In this document: positions 7,245-15,405 of the stretch, in pieces | How the letters are laid out: each line of letters starts with the position of its first letter | Numbering within the stretch: position 1 is the stretch's first letter | Origin: UBA2377 sp964429385 | GTDB lineage: Bacteria > Verrucomicrobiota > Verrucomicrobiia > Opitutales > Opitutaceae | DNA length: 35,572 bases | Direction: 5' to 3' | Assembly: GCA_964429385.1 (NCBI GenBank) | Contig: CAYSBR010000038.1 | Location: forward strand, 1-35,572 | The notes under the pieces: generated by a model | The model's input: only the letters and a program-made list of their open reading frames with translations | What the model was told of the DNA's origin: nothing | Database searches by the model: none | Translations under genes and position numbers: made by a program

Positions 7245-7913
7245 TCAGTTGCCGGCGGGCGGGCGGTTGATGTACAGGCCTTCCAACAACCGCTCCATGC
7301 GCTCACGCAAAAGCCGGTTTTCCTGCTCTGTGGTCAAGTTGTAGGCAGAGCCTTCGACAACGCGCTCGGCCAGCTCCATGCTGATCACATAAACATACCC
7401 ATGGCGAATGAAGAGCAGATTGCCGCGCTTGGCTTCCGGTTCCTGCCTCGAACCTGAGACGACATTGACCAGGCGATGGGCGAACATGGTGCCTTCCGGG
7501 AGGATAGTGTAAATGATGAGCGCGCCGCCCATGAGGTTGGCGTCATACTCGGTGCTTTCGATCCGCATCGCAGGCGACAGCTGCTCGAAATCAGGGACTA
7601 CGAAATGGAGAAAATAGAAGGCGAGGTAGTCGCGCAGTCCGCGTGTTGAAAGTTCCCAACGCTGTGAGGCATCCTGCTGGAAGGAACCGATGCTCACATG
7701 GGTTTTGAACTCATCGCGAAAAACAACGGCGCTCGACGTATCCGTGATGCTTGCACCCAGCTCAGGCAGGACTGGAATCGCAACTGAATAACTCCCATTG
7801 GGCGCATAATAGGTCATACCCTCGACCCGCCCGCGAAGCGAAGGCGCATCTTGGGCCGATGCAAACCAGACGCACTTCAGCAGGATCAAGGCGAGGAGGA
7901 CGATGCGCAGCAT
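7245..7913 (-). CDS. Small secreted protein of unknown function
   Basis: A 222-residue protein with a clear Sec signal peptide: MLRIVLLALILLKCVWFASAQ, probable cleavage after ASA near residue 19. The mature part is mixed alpha/beta, with YYAPNGSYSVAIPV, an aromatic stretch DYLAFYFLHFVVPDF, and a basic, Glu-rich amphipathic C-terminal helix (TTEQENRLLRERMERLLEGLY). No cysteine pairs or catalytic motifs were recognised and no family could be assigned. It is the last gene of a minus-strand run trpC-rsmA, 43 bp after rsmA. The start at 7913 is chosen because the signal peptide begins there; the longer in-frame reading overlaps rsmA and has no signal features. Confidence 0.8.
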   Translation of the reverse strand: MLRIVLLALILLKCVWFASAQDAPSLRGRVEGMTYYAPNGSYSVAIPVLPELGASITDTSSAVVFRDEFKTHVSIGSFQQDASQRWELSTRGLRDYLAFYFLHFVVPDFEQLSPAMRIESTEYDANLMGGALIIYTILPEGTMFAHRLVNVVSGSRQEPEAKRGNLLFIRHGYVYVISMELAERVVEGSAYNLTTEQENRLLRERMERLLEGLYINRPPAGN

Positions 7914-7956
7914 GAAGCAATAATTAAAAGAGCATCCCTGCTTTTCAAGCAAGGGG

Positions 7957-8781
7957 TTACCGGGTTTGCAGTTGCTGCCACAGGGCAACCGGCACGTCTT
8001 CGGGACGGGCGGTGGGAGGGATCCCGGCGTTTTCCAGCACGGTCAGCCACCCGCGCCCGCCGTCGGGCAGACGGGCGCGCAGTAATGCGCCCAGTTGTTT
8101 CCGGCGCTGCTGAAAGCAGCTGCGAATGAGCGTCTTTGTCTCCGGATGGAAAACAAACGGCATGGGTTTGCGCACGAGGTGCAGCAGGTAGGAGTCCACA
8201 TCGGGGCGTGGGTGAAAGCAGGCGGCGGAAACCCGATGGCCGGGCGCACTTGCGTAGGCTGATTGCAGGAAAATGGAGATCGCGCCAAAGGCCTTCGTGC
8301 CGGGCTGGGCAGCGTAACGCTCCGCTGCTTCCAATTGCAGCATGAGAACCATGCGTGAGGGCAGCGGTCCGCCCAGGACCGCATCCATCCATGGTGTGGA
8401 GATCGCATAGGGAAGATTGGCGACGATCTTGAAGTTATCGGTGTTCTCCACAGAAAGCGCCGCCACCGGCTGGTCGAGGGCATCGCCTTCATGCAGATGG
8501 AGGCGGGGGAATTGCGTGGCCAACGTGGCGCGAAGATGGGCGGCTAGAACGCCATCCTTTTCCACGGCCCAGACTTCGGCTCCTGCTTCCAGCAGGGCGG
8601 AGGTCAGGGTGCCCAATCCCGGGCCGATCTCGACGACGGTGTCGCCCGGTTTCACCTCCGCCAACTCCAGCGACTTGCGCACAATGTTGCCATCCACGAG
8701 AAAATTTTGCCCGAGGAAACGCTTGGGGTGGTGACCGAGCCGGCCCAGCAGTTCGCGAGTGGCGGAGGGGGAGAGTGGCAT
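7957..8781 (-). CDS. rsmA: 16S rRNA (adenine(1518)-N6/adenine(1519)-N6)-dimethyltransferase
   Basis: RsmA (KsgA) dimethylates two adjacent adenines in the 3' hairpin of 16S rRNA late in small-subunit assembly, using S-adenosylmethionine. The 274 residues match the family. PKRFLGQNFLVD is the N-terminal signature. VVEIGPGLGTLTSALLEAG is SAM motif I, WAVEKDG carries the acidic ribose ligand, and NLPYAIST is the catalytic motif IV that contacts the target adenine. FQQRRKQLGALL in the C-terminal domain is also typical. It lies 51 bp downstream of trpC on the same strand and probably shares its transcript. Confidence 0.95.
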   Translation of the reverse strand: MPLSPSATRELLGRLGHHPKRFLGQNFLVDGNIVRKSLELAEVKPGDTVVEIGPGLGTLTSALLEAGAEVWAVEKDGVLAAHLRATLATQFPRLHLHEGDALDQPVAALSVENTDNFKIVANLPYAISTPWMDAVLGGPLPSRMVLMLQLEAAERYAAQPGTKAFGAISIFLQSAYASAPGHRVSAACFHPRPDVDSYLLHLVRKPMPFVFHPETKTLIRSCFQQRRKQLGALLRARLPDGGRGWLTVLENAGIPPTARPEDVPVALWQQLQTR

Positions 8782-8832
8782 CGGCTGATCCTCGTGGGAA
8801 ACTGCGCGACGTCAAATCACGGTCGGTCGGTC

Positions 8833-9630
8833 TCAGGCCGTGGCGATGGCCTGCAACAGCGCCCGGGTGTCGGAGGCCTTCATGAGCGCCTCGCCCACGA
8901 GCACGGCGTGTGCGCCGGCGACCCGGGCCCGGCGGGCCTCGACCGGTCCGAAGATACCGCTTTCACTCACGGCGGTGACATCGGCGGGAAACAGCGGGAT
9001 GAGCCGCTCGCTCAAGCCGAGGTCGGTGGTGAAGACGGCCAGATCCCGGTTGTTCACGCCGATGATCCGCGCGCCGTGGCCGACGGCACGCTTCAGCTCC
9101 TCTTCGTTATGAATTTCAAACAAGGCATCGAGGCCAGCCGCCTGGGCCGCCTGGTGCAATGCGCTGATCTCGGGATCGGCAAGCGCCCGGACGATGATGA
9201 GAATGGCGCTGGCCCCGGCTTCCCGGGCTTCGCGCACTTGCAGCGGATGCACCATGAAATCTTTTCGCAGACAGGGGATCGCGGGAGGCTCTTTGCGAAA
9301 GAGTTCTGTCACAGCGCGAAGGTCGCCGAGATCGCCGCCAAAATATTTTTGATCGGTCAGCACGGAGAGGGCACTGGCGCCTGCGTTCCGGTATTTGAGG
9401 GCCTGCGCGGGGGCGGCGACCCCGGAGGCGATGGCGCCCGCCGAGGGGGAACGCCGTTTGATCTCGGCAATCACGGCCATCCGGCCGTCGCTGCGGCGCA
9501 GTGCCTGGGCAAAGGAGGGCACCGGCGGCAGGCTGGCGTTGAGCTCGGCCAGCTCGGTCGAGGAGACATCGCGGAGGAACGGGGCGACTTCCCGCCGCTT
9601 GTGGGCCATGATTTCGGTCAGCTTGTCCAT
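8833..9630 (-). CDS. trpC: Indole-3-glycerol phosphate synthase
   Basis: Closes the indole ring in tryptophan synthesis, converting carboxyphenylamino-deoxyribulose phosphate to indole-3-glycerol phosphate. The 265-residue TIM barrel carries IAEIKRRSPSAG (Glu56, Lys58), LSVLTDQKYFGGDLGDL, LRKDFMVHPLQV, IGVNNRDLAVF, VSESGIFGPVEA and AVLVGEALM, which are the family's active-site and phosphate-binding segments. ATG 9630 follows AAGG about 7 bp upstream. It stands alone, away from other trp genes, as is common in phyla with scattered trp genes. It is divergent from mazG with a 100-bp gap and heads a run with rsmA and the secreted protein. No leader peptide was found upstream of it. Confidence 0.95.
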   Translation of the reverse strand: MDKLTEIMAHKRREVAPFLRDVSSTELAELNASLPPVPSFAQALRRSDGRMAVIAEIKRRSPSAGAIASGVAAPAQALKYRNAGASALSVLTDQKYFGGDLGDLRAVTELFRKEPPAIPCLRKDFMVHPLQVREAREAGASAILIIVRALADPEISALHQAAQAAGLDALFEIHNEEELKRAVGHGARIIGVNNRDLAVFTTDLGLSERLIPLFPADVTAVSESGIFGPVEARRARVAGAHAVLVGEALMKASDTRALLQAIATA

Positions 9631-9730
9631 CGTAAGGCCTTCCGACGAAACACACGGTATGGATGAAAGGAACAGGAAAATGCCGGGTTTTTTGGTGTAT
9701 TTCGCCGGTTTGCGCGTTACTCCCAAGACC

Positions 9731-10399
9731 ATGACGCCGATTGAAGAACTCCGCCAGACCATCGCCCGCCTGCGGGGCCCCGGAGGCTGCCCTTGGGATC
9801 AGGAGCAGACGCACGCCTCACTGGTGCGCTGCCTGATTGACGAGGTGAGCGAGTTGATCGACACGATCGACCGACTGGACCTGTCGCACATGCGTGAAGA
9901 GCTGGGCGATGTGCTCATCCAGGTGGTGTTTCATACGCAACTGGCGGAGGAGGGCGGGCATTTCAATTTCGACGACGTGGCGCGCGAGGTGAACGAAAAG
10001 CTGGTCCGCCGTCATCCGCATGTCTTCGGTGAAACCAAGCTGGGGACGTCCGATGAGGTGCTCGTGCAGTGGGAGCAGATCAAGGCGCGGGAAAAAAAGG
10101 CGGGGCCGGCTCCGTCGGGGGTGTTCAAGGAGCAACCGCCGCGCCTGCCCGCGTTGATGCTGGCCGAGGCGATCTGGAAGCAAATTGAGAAAAAGCAGTT
10201 GCCGGTGCCGGCCTTGGTGGATGCGGCTCAAATCCGGACATTGGGGGCGCAACTCGATGATGAATCCGTGGGGAAGATGCTGTTTGAAGTTGCCGCCGCC
10301 TGCCGGACCAAGGGATTGGACCCGGAGGGAGCGTTGCGCCGTCACACCGCGAGGGTGATGCAAGAGGTCGAAAAAAATGTCCAAGGCTCACCCGCCTGA
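9731..10399 (+). CDS. mazG: MazG-family nucleoside triphosphate pyrophosphohydrolase
   Basis: Hydrolyses (d)NTPs to the monophosphate and pyrophosphate; in E. coli it lowers ppGpp and clears abnormal nucleotides. In the 222 residues the N-terminal MazG domain has RGPGGCPWDQEQTHASL, IDEVSELIDTID and REELGDVLIQVVFHTQLAEE, which carry the Mg-binding acidic residues, followed by RRHPHVFG. The C-terminal half is a second, weakly conserved MazG-like unit, shorter than in the 263-residue E. coli protein. Its last 23 nt overlap the start of the xer gene, which indicates co-transcription and probably translational coupling. Confidence 0.93.
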   Translation: MTPIEELRQTIARLRGPGGCPWDQEQTHASLVRCLIDEVSELIDTIDRLDLSHMREELGDVLIQVVFHTQLAEEGGHFNFDDVAREVNEKLVRRHPHVFGETKLGTSDEVLVQWEQIKAREKKAGPAPSGVFKEQPPRLPALMLAEAIWKQIEKKQLPVPALVDAAQIRTLGAQLDDESVGKMLFEVAAACRTKGLDPEGALRRHTARVMQEVEKNVQGSPA

Positions 10400-11321
10400 A
10401 CCTTTGCCGGAATCGTTGATCGCCGCGTGGTGGACGCCTTTCGCCGCGTATCTGAGCGACGAGCGCCGTTACTCGGCCTACACGGTGCGGAACTACCGGC
10501 AGGCTTTTGAAGACTTCCATCGCTGGCAAAAATCCTCCGGGCTGGGGGAGCGCTCGCTTGATGCACTGGCGGTGCGCGATGTGCGGGATTTTGTCATCGA
10601 GGCGCAACGCCGCTATGGCCGGCGCACCCTGCATAACCATGTATCGGGGTTGCGGGCCTTTGCCAAATACTGGATCCGGCAGGGGCGCCTGAAGCGTAAT
10701 CCCTTCGTTGGCGTGCCGCTGCCGAAGCTGGAAAAGCGACTGCCGCAATTCCTCACGGAAGAGCAGATGCGCCGGCTTCTGTCCGGACCGCAGCGGTTGA
10801 TCGAGAACGAGACGCTTGATCCCTTCACCGCCTGGCGCGACCGCCTGGTGATGGAGCTGCTCTATGGCGGCGGGTTGCGTGTGAGCGAGCTGGTGGCGCT
10901 GGACTATGGCGCGATTGATTTTCGCGAAGGCATCGCCCGGGTGCTGGGCAAGGGGCGCAAGGAGCGTGTCTGCCCGTTGGGCAAGGTGGCTATGACTGTG
11001 CTGGAGAAATTTCGTCGCGAGCAGGCGCGCGCCTCGGGTCCGACGGATCCGGTGATCATCAATTCCCGGCACGAACGGCTGGGCGTGAGGGAGGTGCAGT
11101 TGTTGTTGAAGCGCTACCTGGCCCTGGCGGAGCTGCCCCTCGATCTGACTCCGCACAAATTGCGACACAGCTATGCGACCCATCTGCTCAATGCCGGTGC
11201 GGACCTGCGTCTCGTGCAGGAGCTCCTGGGGCATGCCCAACTGGCAACGACCCAGGTTTACACGCATGTCACCGTCGCCCGATTGCAGGAGATCTACGCC
11301 AAGGCCCACCCGCGGGCCTGA
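10377..11321 (+). CDS. xerC: XerC/XerD-type tyrosine recombinase
   Basis: A 314-residue site-specific recombinase that resolves chromosome dimers at dif next to the FtsK septum machinery. The N-terminal SAM-like core-binding domain (about 15-105) is followed by the catalytic domain with all six conserved residues: Arg168 (GGGLRVSEL), Lys192 (GKGRKERV), His260 and Arg263 (HKLRHSYATHLL), His286 (LLGHAQL) and the nucleophile Tyr295 (QVYTHV). Length and motifs are those of housekeeping Xer proteins rather than phage or integron integrases. There are no att sites, cargo or tRNA beside it, and it overlaps mazG. XerC and XerD cannot be told apart from this window, so the symbol is provisional. Confidence 0.88.
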   Translation: MSKAHPPEPLPESLIAAWWTPFAAYLSDERRYSAYTVRNYRQAFEDFHRWQKSSGLGERSLDALAVRDVRDFVIEAQRRYGRRTLHNHVSGLRAFAKYWIRQGRLKRNPFVGVPLPKLEKRLPQFLTEEQMRRLLSGPQRLIENETLDPFTAWRDRLVMELLYGGGLRVSELVALDYGAIDFREGIARVLGKGRKERVCPLGKVAMTVLEKFRREQARASGPTDPVIINSRHERLGVREVQLLLKRYLALAELPLDLTPHKLRHSYATHLLNAGADLRLVQELLGHAQLATTQVYTHVTVARLQEIYAKAHPRA

Positions 11322-11333
11322 ATGCTTCAGGCC
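11315..11333. repeat. Short hairpin spanning both stop codons of convergent xer and fbpC
   Basis: GGCCTGAA (11315-11322), loop TGC, TTCAGGCC (11326-11333) is a perfect 8-bp stem. The xer stop TGA is 11319-11321 and the fbpC stop (TCA on plus) is 11327-11329, so each arm carries one stop codon. There is no T-tract on either side, hence no firm terminator call. Confidence 0.55.
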
Positions 11334-12346
11334 AAGGGCAGCGGCAACACACCGATGCGACTGGCCGGAGCCGGGGCGGGCACATGGGCGACCAGCACCG
11401 GGACGGAGGCATCGTCCGGCTGGACACGCACGCCCCAGTGCGTGCCGTGAAACCGGCAGGAGATGACGCTGCCCACGACGCCTCCGCCATGGCGGGCGGC
11501 GTCCTCGGAAACCAATTGGAGATGCGCTGGGCGGACCCAGGTCTCATCCGTTCCCGCGGGACGCTGCAATCCCTGCCAATGTTCGCTTGTGAGCGTGGAA
11601 AAGATGCGGCCGGGCAGGAAATTGCAGGGACCGAAAAATGCGGCCACCTCGCGATTGGCGGGCTGGCGATACAATCCCTCGGGAGTGTCCACCTGCTGGA
11701 TGCGGCCCTGCTTGATGACGACGATGCGATCGGCCATGTCGAGCGCATCACCGGCATCATGGGTGACGATCAGCGCGGTGACGCCGGCCTGGCGCAGGAT
11801 GGTGCGGACCTCGTCGCGAACGCGGGCCTTGAGATTGGTGTCGAGGCTGCTGAACGGCTCGTCGAGCAACACCAGCGCAGGGCTGGGCGCAAGCGTGCGG
11901 GCCAGCGCCACGCGCTGGCGCTCACCGCCGGAGAGCTCGTGGGGCATGCGTTGCTCGTGGCCGACGAGGCGGATGAGGGCGAGGAGCCGGGCGGTCTCGG
12001 CTTTGCGCTCCTTCAATGGCCGACGGGCGATTCCGAAGGTGATGTTTTCGAAAACATTCAGGTGTGGAAAGAGCGCATGGTTTTGAAACACCAGGCCGAT
12101 CCCTCTCTTTTCCGGCGGCACGGTGTGACGCGGCGTGCTGATCACACGGTCGCCAAGCAGGATCTCGCCGGCATCGGGCACCTCCAGACCGGCAATAAGA
12201 CGGAGCAGGGTGGATTTGCCCGCACCACTGGCCCCGACCAGTGCCGTGATGCTGCCCGGTTCGGCGGTAAACGCGGCATTTTCAACCGCCGGGCGTTCGC
12301 CGCGGTCGAAGTGCTTGGTGATGCCGGTAAGCTGGAGACGGGACAT
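11327..12346 (-). CDS. fbpC: Ferric iron ABC transporter ATP-binding protein
   Basis: The ATPase that powers the FbpABC importer at the inner membrane. The 339 residues comprise an ABC domain and a C-terminal TOBE-like regulatory part. Walker A is GASGAGKST (about 38-46), followed by the Q-loop in GLVFQNHALFPHLNV, the signature LSGGERQRVALAR, Walker B VLLDEPFSSLD and the H-loop VTHDAGDALDMAD. Residues about 240-339 are the TOBE region (EVAAFFGPCNFLPGRI, WVRPAHLQL). This layout is shared by Fbp, Pot and sulfate importers; iron is inferred from the FbpA-type binding protein in the same run. It lies 68 bp after fbpB and converges on the xer gene with a 5-nt gap. Confidence 0.92.
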   Translation of the reverse strand: MSRLQLTGITKHFDRGERPAVENAAFTAEPGSITALVGASGAGKSTLLRLIAGLEVPDAGEILLGDRVISTPRHTVPPEKRGIGLVFQNHALFPHLNVFENITFGIARRPLKERKAETARLLALIRLVGHEQRMPHELSGGERQRVALARTLAPSPALVLLDEPFSSLDTNLKARVRDEVRTILRQAGVTALIVTHDAGDALDMADRIVVIKQGRIQQVDTPEGLYRQPANREVAAFFGPCNFLPGRIFSTLTSEHWQGLQRPAGTDETWVRPAHLQLVSEDAARHGGGVVGSVISCRFHGTHWGVRVQPDDASVPVLVAHVPAPAPASRIGVLPLPLA

Positions 12347-12414
12347 TGTGATGGAAAATGTGATGGGAAGACAGAGAAGACGCGAAGGATTTGCGCGCCG
12401 TGCGGCTGCCGAAA

Positions 12415-14097
12415 TCAGCCGGCATCCGTAGGTTTTTCGAGCAATTGGTTAAGCGCGAAGACTCCGATCAGCCCGGTCAGAATAATGAGCAGGCAGGCGG
12501 GGGCGGCCTCGGGCAGGCGCGCCTGATCCACGAGGTTGAATGCCCGTGTGGCCAGTGTTTCCAGATTGAAGGGGCGCAGGAGTAAAGTGAGCGGCAGCTC
12601 CTTGAGCACATCGACGAAGACCAAAATGGCGGCGCCCCAGAGCGTCGGCCGGAGCAGGGGCAGATTGATGCGGAAGAGTGTCCGGGAAGGAGACGCGCCG
12701 AGGCAGCGGGCGGAAGCATCGAGGTCGGCGCATACCCGCTTGAGTCCGGCTTGGGCGGGGAGAAAGGCCACGGCGAGAAACCGGGCGACGTAGGCAAACA
12801 TGAGTGCGCAGACGCTGCCGCTGAGAAGGAAGGTCAGCACCTTGTGTCCGGCGGGGCCGAAGAGTGAGCCCAGGCCGACATCAAGAAAACCGAGTCCGCG
12901 CAGAATGCCGAGGGCAAGCACGGCGGAGGGGATGGCATAACCGAGGGCCGCCAGCCGGCTCATCCACCGCACGGAGCGATGCGGATGCAGGCGTTCGGTG
13001 TAAGCCAGCGTAAGTGCCAGCGTGACGACGAACAGAGTGGCGCCTCCCGCCAGCAACAGCGTGTGCGCGATCTGCATAAGGAACTCCTTTTCCCAGGCGG
13101 CGGCGCCAACCTGCCAGCTCCAGAGGGAGAGGCGGAGCACGGGCAGAACAAAACCGAAGATTACGGGAAGGGCGCAGACCAGAATTGCGGCCATCGCCCG
13201 CCAGCCGCGCAGGTGGTAACGGGCAATGGGGCCGGAGCTGCCCGCCGTTTCGGTGAAGCGCTTCTTGCCACTCCAAAGACGCTCGGCGCCGAGCAGGGCG
13301 AAGGCCACAAGCAGGGCAAAGGCCGCGATGCGGGCGGCCGAATCAGGGTCGCCGAAGGAGAACCAGAAACGAAAGATGCCGATGGAGAGAGTCGGAATAC
13401 CAAAGTGGGCGACGGCGCCGTATTCATTCATCACTTCCATACCGACGAGAATGACGCCGCCGACGATCGCCGGTCGGGCGAGCGGCAGAGTCACCCGGAA
13501 GAAGGCCGCCGCCGGGCTGCAGCCCAGCATGCGGGAGGCCTCCAACGCGGCCCGGCTTTGCGTAAGGAATGCCGTCCGGGCGGCGAGATACACATAGGGA
13601 TAGAGCACCGAGGCGAGCACGGCGATGACCGCGACATAGCGCAGGATATCGTGGCTCATGCGCGACGCCGCGAGGCCCCATTGCCCGCGGATCCACACGA
13701 CGATGGGGATAAGCTGGTCGAGAAGGTCGCCGTAGCCGAAGGCGACGACGTAGGCGGGCAGGGCAAGCGGCAGTACCAGCAGCCAGCTCAACAGGCGGCG
13801 ACCGGGGAAATCGCATGCGGCGACAAACCAGGCGGATGCCACCCCGACAAGCGTCGCCACCAAGGAAACGCCGAAAAGGAGGATGAGTGTGTTGACCACA
13901 TAAGCGCCGATGGTGGCGGCGGGGGTCTGCGTCCACCCGATGCCGGGGGCTTGCAGCAGGCTGAAAAGAATGAGCGCGAGCGGCGCGGCCATGAACAAAC
14001 CGACCAGCAGCAGATGGCCGCTCCAAGGACTCCAAGGCCAGAGCCGCCGCGGAGCGCGCGGAGACGTGGGGGAGCGGGCGGTGGTGGCGTCAGCCAT
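12415..14097 (-). CDS. fbpB: Ferric iron ABC transporter permease (fused double permease)
   Basis: A 560-residue inner-membrane protein with two binding-protein-dependent permease halves in one chain, as in FbpB and ThiP, and about twelve hydrophobic segments. Each half carries the EAA loop that docks to the ATPase: EASRMLGCSPAAAFFRVTLPLARPAI (first half, near residue 190) and DASARCLGASPSRTLFRINLPLLRPT (second half, near 480). A Pro-, Ser- and Arg-rich N-terminus of about 25 residues precedes the first helix. The gene is 122 bp downstream of fbpA, and that gap holds an intrinsic terminator, so it is probably expressed at a lower level than fbpA. Confidence 0.92.
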   Translation of the reverse strand: MADATTARSPTSPRAPRRLWPWSPWSGHLLLVGLFMAAPLALILFSLLQAPGIGWTQTPAATIGAYVVNTLILLFGVSLVATLVGVASAWFVAACDFPGRRLLSWLLVLPLALPAYVVAFGYGDLLDQLIPIVVWIRGQWGLAASRMSHDILRYVAVIAVLASVLYPYVYLAARTAFLTQSRAALEASRMLGCSPAAAFFRVTLPLARPAIVGGVILVGMEVMNEYGAVAHFGIPTLSIGIFRFWFSFGDPDSAARIAAFALLVAFALLGAERLWSGKKRFTETAGSSGPIARYHLRGWRAMAAILVCALPVIFGFVLPVLRLSLWSWQVGAAAWEKEFLMQIAHTLLLAGGATLFVVTLALTLAYTERLHPHRSVRWMSRLAALGYAIPSAVLALGILRGLGFLDVGLGSLFGPAGHKVLTFLLSGSVCALMFAYVARFLAVAFLPAQAGLKRVCADLDASARCLGASPSRTLFRINLPLLRPTLWGAAILVFVDVLKELPLTLLLRPFNLETLATRAFNLVDQARLPEAAPACLLIILTGLIGVFALNQLLEKPTDAG

Positions 14098-14161
14098 GAG
14101 GGAGGCAGGGCAAGGGAGTCGTCAGCGAAACGGCTTTGATGAAAAGTGAAAATGAGATGAC

Positions 14162-14196
14162 AAAACAACAAGGACGCGCTGGCAAGGCGCGTCCTT
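14162..14196 (-). terminator. Intrinsic terminator between fbpA and fbpB
   Basis: On the minus strand AAGGACGCGC, loop CTTGCCA and GCGCGTCCTT form a perfect 10-bp stem (plus positions 14170-14179 and 14187-14196), followed by GTTGTTTT. It lies just after the fbpA stop and before fbpB, a usual position for a partial terminator that keeps the binding protein more abundant than the permease. Confidence 0.75.
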
Positions 14197-14219
14197 GGTT
14201 TACCGTGATCGGCCGGCGG

Positions 14220-15284
14220 TCAGGGCCAGCCGACGGCGTTGAAGACTTCCACGGCCTCGGCGTTGCGTTCACCGAGACGGTGCACCGCCTGTTGATCGGC
14301 CTTGAACGGACCGAAATCCTTGAGGCTGGGCGAGGCATTGATGTCGAGGGTCAGCGGATACTCGTGGTTCGCTTCACTGAAGCGGGCCTGCACTTCGGGG
14401 GAAGTGAGGTATTCGATGAACCGGATGGCGTTTTCCTTGTTCTTTGAGCTGCGGGTAAGACCGATACCGCTGACGTTGATGTGCGCACCGCGCCCGGCCT
14501 GATTGGGGAAATACACGCCCACGGCTTCGCCGGCGGCGCGATCGGCGGCGTTGCGCGAGCTCCGCAGCAGACCGATATAATAGGTGTTGGTGATGGCGAC
14601 ATCGGCCAGACCGGCGGCCAGTGCGCGGGCCTGATCGCGATCACCGCCTTGCGGAGTGCGGGCAAGATTGGCGCGCACGCCCCGGGCCCATGCGAGCGCT
14701 TCTTCGCGACCATCGGCTTCGATGAGGGAGGCGAGCAACGATTGATTGTAAACGCTGCCCGAAGAGGTGACGAGGAGCCGGCCGCGCCACTTGGGGTCCG
14801 CAAGATCCTCGTAGGTTGAGAGCTCCTCCGGCTTCACACGATCTTTGGCATAAACAATGACCCGGGCCCGCACGGTGATACCGTGCCACTGCCGGTCGGG
14901 GTCGCGCAGATTGGCCGGTACCCGCTCGTCAATCAGGGGGGAGGTCAGCGGCTGCAAGAGGCCGGCTTCCTTGGCGCGTTGCAGACGTCCCGCATCCACC
15001 GTGAAAAGCAGATCGGCGGGAGAGTTGGCCCCCTCGGCCCGGAGGCGCTCAATCAGTTGGTCGGCCGAGGCCTGGACCACATTGACTTTGATTCCCGTGG
15101 CGGCCGTGAAATCGGCGAAGATCTGCCGGTCAACTTCGTAATGACGATGGGAGTAAAGGTTCAGTTCCGAAGCGGAAAGAGCGGAACTCAGCAGAAGGCC
15201 GATGGCAGCCACTGCTGGCAAAAGCAGCTTGTTTTTGAGCCCTGTGCCGAAGCTGAGGGGTTTTGTGGAGGTGGTGTCTGACAT
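14220..15284 (-). CDS. fbpA: Ferric iron ABC transporter substrate-binding protein (FbpA/IdiA/FutA type)
   Basis: A periplasmic ferric-binding protein of 354 residues. A Sec signal peptide (KNKLLLPAVAAIGLLLSSALSAS, residues about 17-39) precedes the mature domain. The mature part matches the FbpA/FutA family closely: LYSHRHYEVDRQIFADF, TGIKVNVVQASADQLIERL, GANSPADLLFTVDAGRLQRA, RARVIVYAKDRV, STYEDLADPKWRGRL and ITNTYYIGLL. Tyr235 and Tyr236 in the last motif are the tyrosines that bind Fe(III) in the family. ATG 15284 is chosen over an upstream in-frame reading because the latter would cover the Fur-like palindrome and lengthen the signal peptide. It is the first gene of the iron operon; the palindrome lies 33 bp before the start codon. 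Confidence 0.93.
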   Translation of the reverse strand: MSDTTSTKPLSFGTGLKNKLLLPAVAAIGLLLSSALSASELNLYSHRHYEVDRQIFADFTAATGIKVNVVQASADQLIERLRAEGANSPADLLFTVDAGRLQRAKEAGLLQPLTSPLIDERVPANLRDPDRQWHGITVRARVIVYAKDRVKPEELSTYEDLADPKWRGRLLVTSSGSVYNQSLLASLIEADGREEALAWARGVRANLARTPQGGDRDQARALAAGLADVAITNTYYIGLLRSSRNAADRAAGEAVGVYFPNQAGRGAHINVSGIGLTRSSKNKENAIRFIEYLTSPEVQARFSEANHEYPLTLDINASPSLKDFGPFKADQQAVHRLGERNAEAVEVFNAVGWP

Positions 15285-15316
15285 GGATTGATAGGGTGAA
15301 ATGAGACTCCTTACGT

Positions 15317-15335
15317 CATGAGAATGAATCTCATG
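15317..15335. promoter_or_regulatory. Probable Fur box upstream of fbpA
   Basis: CATGAGAATGAATCTCATG is a 19-bp inverted repeat with perfect 7-bp arms. Its core TGAGAATGAATCTCA matches the 7-1-7 Fur consensus TGATAATNATTATCA at 11 of 14 defined positions. The position, just upstream of an iron-uptake operon, is where a Fur repressor would act when iron is plentiful. No fur gene lies in the window. Confidence 0.7.
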
Positions 15336-15339
15336 ATCT

Positions 15340-15368
15340 GAGTCAGACCCAAATGCCCGGTGCGTCAA
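15340..15368 (-). promoter_or_regulatory. Candidate fbpA promoter
   Basis: The minus strand reads TTGACG (15368-15363), a 17-nt spacer, then TGACTC (15345-15340). The -35 box is a 5/6 match and the -10 box is poor. The inferred start of transcription falls inside the Fur-like palindrome, which fits repression by occlusion. Confidence 0.35.
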
Positions 15369-15405
15369 GCCGGTGGCTCAAAAAAAGCCCCTTTTCTGGC
15401 CCAAG

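Noticed and set aside
9631..9730. Tryptophan leader peptide or attenuator upstream of trpC
   Set aside because: No Trp-rich short frame or alternative hairpins were found in the 100-bp gap.
10377..11321. The xer gene as the integrase of a mobile element
   Set aside because: The length and motifs are those of housekeeping XerC/D, it overlaps mazG, and there is no cargo, tRNA or direct repeat beside it.
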